Shown piece by piece: positions 62,276 through 64,000 of a stretch of 64,000 bases of DNA; the first letter of the stretch is position 1; the number at the start of each line of letters is the position of its first letter. A program made the position numbers and the translations under genes. The stretch spans positions 21,998,025-22,062,024 of the forward strand of contig OU612070.1 of assembly GCA_914767715.1 (NCBI GenBank). The letters are read 5' to 3'. Below the pieces are notes generated by a model. It searched no databases. It was not told where the DNA came from and was given only the letters and a program-made list of their open reading frames with translations. Source of the DNA: Membranipora membranacea (Eukaryota; Bryozoa; Gymnolaemata; Cheilostomatida; Membraniporidae).

Positions 62276-63487
62276 AAGTTGAAAAATCACATATTATAAT
62301 ATTAAAAAAAAAGGTGTTTTGTCTCTTGATGGCTCTACACTTGGTGGTATTTGTCAAGGCCTCCAAATTAAATAGACATAGAGTAAGGATTGCGATTACC
62401 GCTGAGGTGAGGATGTCGTACGATGTGGAGATTTTGTTCACTTACTAACACTTGTGATACTCTAAAACATGTCAGATTTTGGGTCATGTTTGCTTTACAC
62501 ACACAGATCCCAATACTAATCACATCAAGTGTTTCCAGTAACACAGTGGGCATTCTTGTTCAGCCCTCTCAGGTGCGGGAGGGGGGGGGGGGGGGTAGTG
62601 GGAGGGAAGGGGCTGTATAATTTTGACCTCTTGACAAGGCTAGTATCTGTGCAACAAAACTGAGTGGTCTTTGACAGCCAGGTATATCTGTGACCCGCTC
62701 CCTAAACTTTGGGTTAGGTTTGAGAATAACTGTTTGCAGGTCTCTTGTCTGATTAGATGATGAAGCACTTTCACTGCTGCTTTAAGTGCCACGTCTTACG
62801 TAACTAAGAGGCTCTTCAAGAATCCGATAAATTTAAACCAATTACTATAAGGACATGAAGGTAGATACAAATAATGATTTTCTAAAATCTGCTGGCAGCT
62901 GTCGATACCTTGTCATATATCTGGTTATGATCTGGTTTTAATATAGTTATATTATAGACTAGTTGTACATATATTCTGCATATATAGAGTAAAGCGAAGA
63001 CATATTAGTTTTAGAAGTTGGAGTATTCTCTATTTGGAGTATTTTATTATACCCCTGTTTTTATAGATCGGCAATATTCTGTAAGTTGTGCACTGCCTCA
63101 CACCAAACATATAATACCATAGTATAGATTTTATATAAGGTAATATGACATTGAATGGGACAATAATTATTATGGAGCATTTCATCTAGAAATTTGAGGG
63201 TGTAATTCTCAGTACTTCAACATACGCAATGTGTATCAGCAAGCCATGGGACCAATATCACTCACGTGCTAGGGTCTCAGCTAAGGTGCACAGACAGGGA
63301 AAGTCTGAATCATCCGCCGACTTAAAATCATAAATTACCGTAACGGTAGCAGTCTTAGTTGGCCTTTGGGCTGGCCCAGCGCAACAAAGTCCTGACTGGC
63401 AGAAGCAATAATAATGGAAGACCATTAAATGGTCTTCCATTTTTTTGGACAACAGCTACGATGATTTATGATTTCAGGTCGGCAGTG

Positions 63488-63650
63488 TAAAAACAAAATA
63501 AAAAGCAGTCTGTGCTGCTTTTCAGAAATGTTCTGGTAAAGCAGCACAGACTCCTATTATTTTGTTGTTTTACATTTATGTGCCGTACTTTCGATGCTTT
63601 CAACCTATTATGGGATGGATATTGGAATTAGGCAATAAACAAATTTGAAA
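63488..63650 (+). repeat. Interspersed repeat copy 2 with adjoining hairpin
   Basis: AAAAAGCAGTCTGTGCTGCTTTT is mirrored by AAAGCAGCACAGACT across a short loop (63493-63555). It is followed by the inverted counterpart of 62165-62275, ending in GGCAATAAACAAATTTG and an A run. Confidence 0.5.
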
Positions 63651-64000
63651 AAAAAACTAACCTAAGCTGGACAACGTATTGATTTTCATTCACTCAAACT
63701 ACAAATGACTAATTGGCATTGGTTGCGGATAAACAATTCCTATTGTATCAATGAGTACTTAGTATCTTTGATTGTATCATAATAAATGTATAATCTTTGG
63801 TATAATGCCAGCCATTATGCCAGTTTGACAAAAGCTGCTTTGTCCGATAGGCCAGCGCTTAGTTACTGGCTGACCAATTTATTTCAACCGAGTCAAGTAT
63901 AAGAATAATATCGGAGATACTAAATTAATTTGTACAAGGATTGCATACGTATCTATTTTTTAGCTTTCTCTATTTTAGACAAATCTGCTCCAAATTACAA

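Larger units (their letters stand above)
61120..64000. other. Right-end region (possible intron) with repeats
   Basis: It contains a transposon at 61482-61893, inverted repeat copies at 62165-62275 and 63515-63650, a G16 tract near 62580 and a perfect 27-bp palindrome at 63413-63441. A minus-strand open frame at 63258-63452 is unlike any family I know. No confident exon was found. Confidence 0.45.

Noticed and set aside
63258-63452. Minus-strand 64-codon frame at the right end
   Set aside because: It reads into a perfect palindrome and has no recognisable domain.

Overview
The window is nuclear DNA from a non-vertebrate animal. It is AT-rich, and its genes are split into many short exons with GT/AG borders and introns mostly of a few hundred bases to about 2 kb. 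It carries DROSHA, a TSSK-family kinase, one DPP8/9-type peptidase (vertebrates have two), ABCC10/MRP7 and a fibrinogen-domain protein, and it is full of small mobile elements. I cannot fix the phylum from the sequence. Layout: (1) 236-5058, minus strand: the N-terminal 745 codons of DROSHA, running off the left edge. (2) 8276-12309, plus strand: a TSSK-like serine/threonine kinase with a long Ser-rich N-terminal extension, divergent from DROSHA. (3) 13245-22392, minus strand: a complete 17-exon DPP8/DPP9-type cytosolic prolyl dipeptidase. (4) 24971-48197, minus strand: a complete 26-exon ABCC10 transporter of about 1510 residues, with introns full of repeats. (5) 49009-54485, plus strand: a secreted fibrinogen-related (FReD) protein, divergent from ABCC10, with a 17-copy minisatellite in its last intron. 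(6) 55980-59251: a decayed LINE tail, a hAT-like terminus, and a 2.4-kb second copy of the DPP8/9 exon 3-6 region. (7) 60957-61119, plus strand: a likely first exon of a type II membrane protein that continues off the right edge.  The genes share no evident pathway. DROSHA is the nuclear microRNA processor, the TSSK-like kinase is probably of the male germ line, DPP8/9 is a cytosolic peptidase, ABCC10 is a membrane exporter, and the FReD protein is a secreted lectin-like protein. Exon models were built by hand: in each, reading phase is kept across every junction and the protein aligns with the family from end to end (DROSHA up to the window edge).  The unusual content is in the repeats. A 1.68-kb foldback element (31051-32729) has 5'-TGT...ACA-3' ends, arms packed with a TTGCGACGTT motif, and a 5-bp target duplication. 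Very small hairpin-only elements (TAGCCTG...CAGGCTA) recur, one flanked by an 11-bp direct repeat. The DPP8/9 duplicate sits between two copies of GGGCACCCCTGA, which is the end sequence of a hAT-like transposon. A plus-strand ORF inside an ABCC10 intron carries two tandem gag-capsid-like modules.
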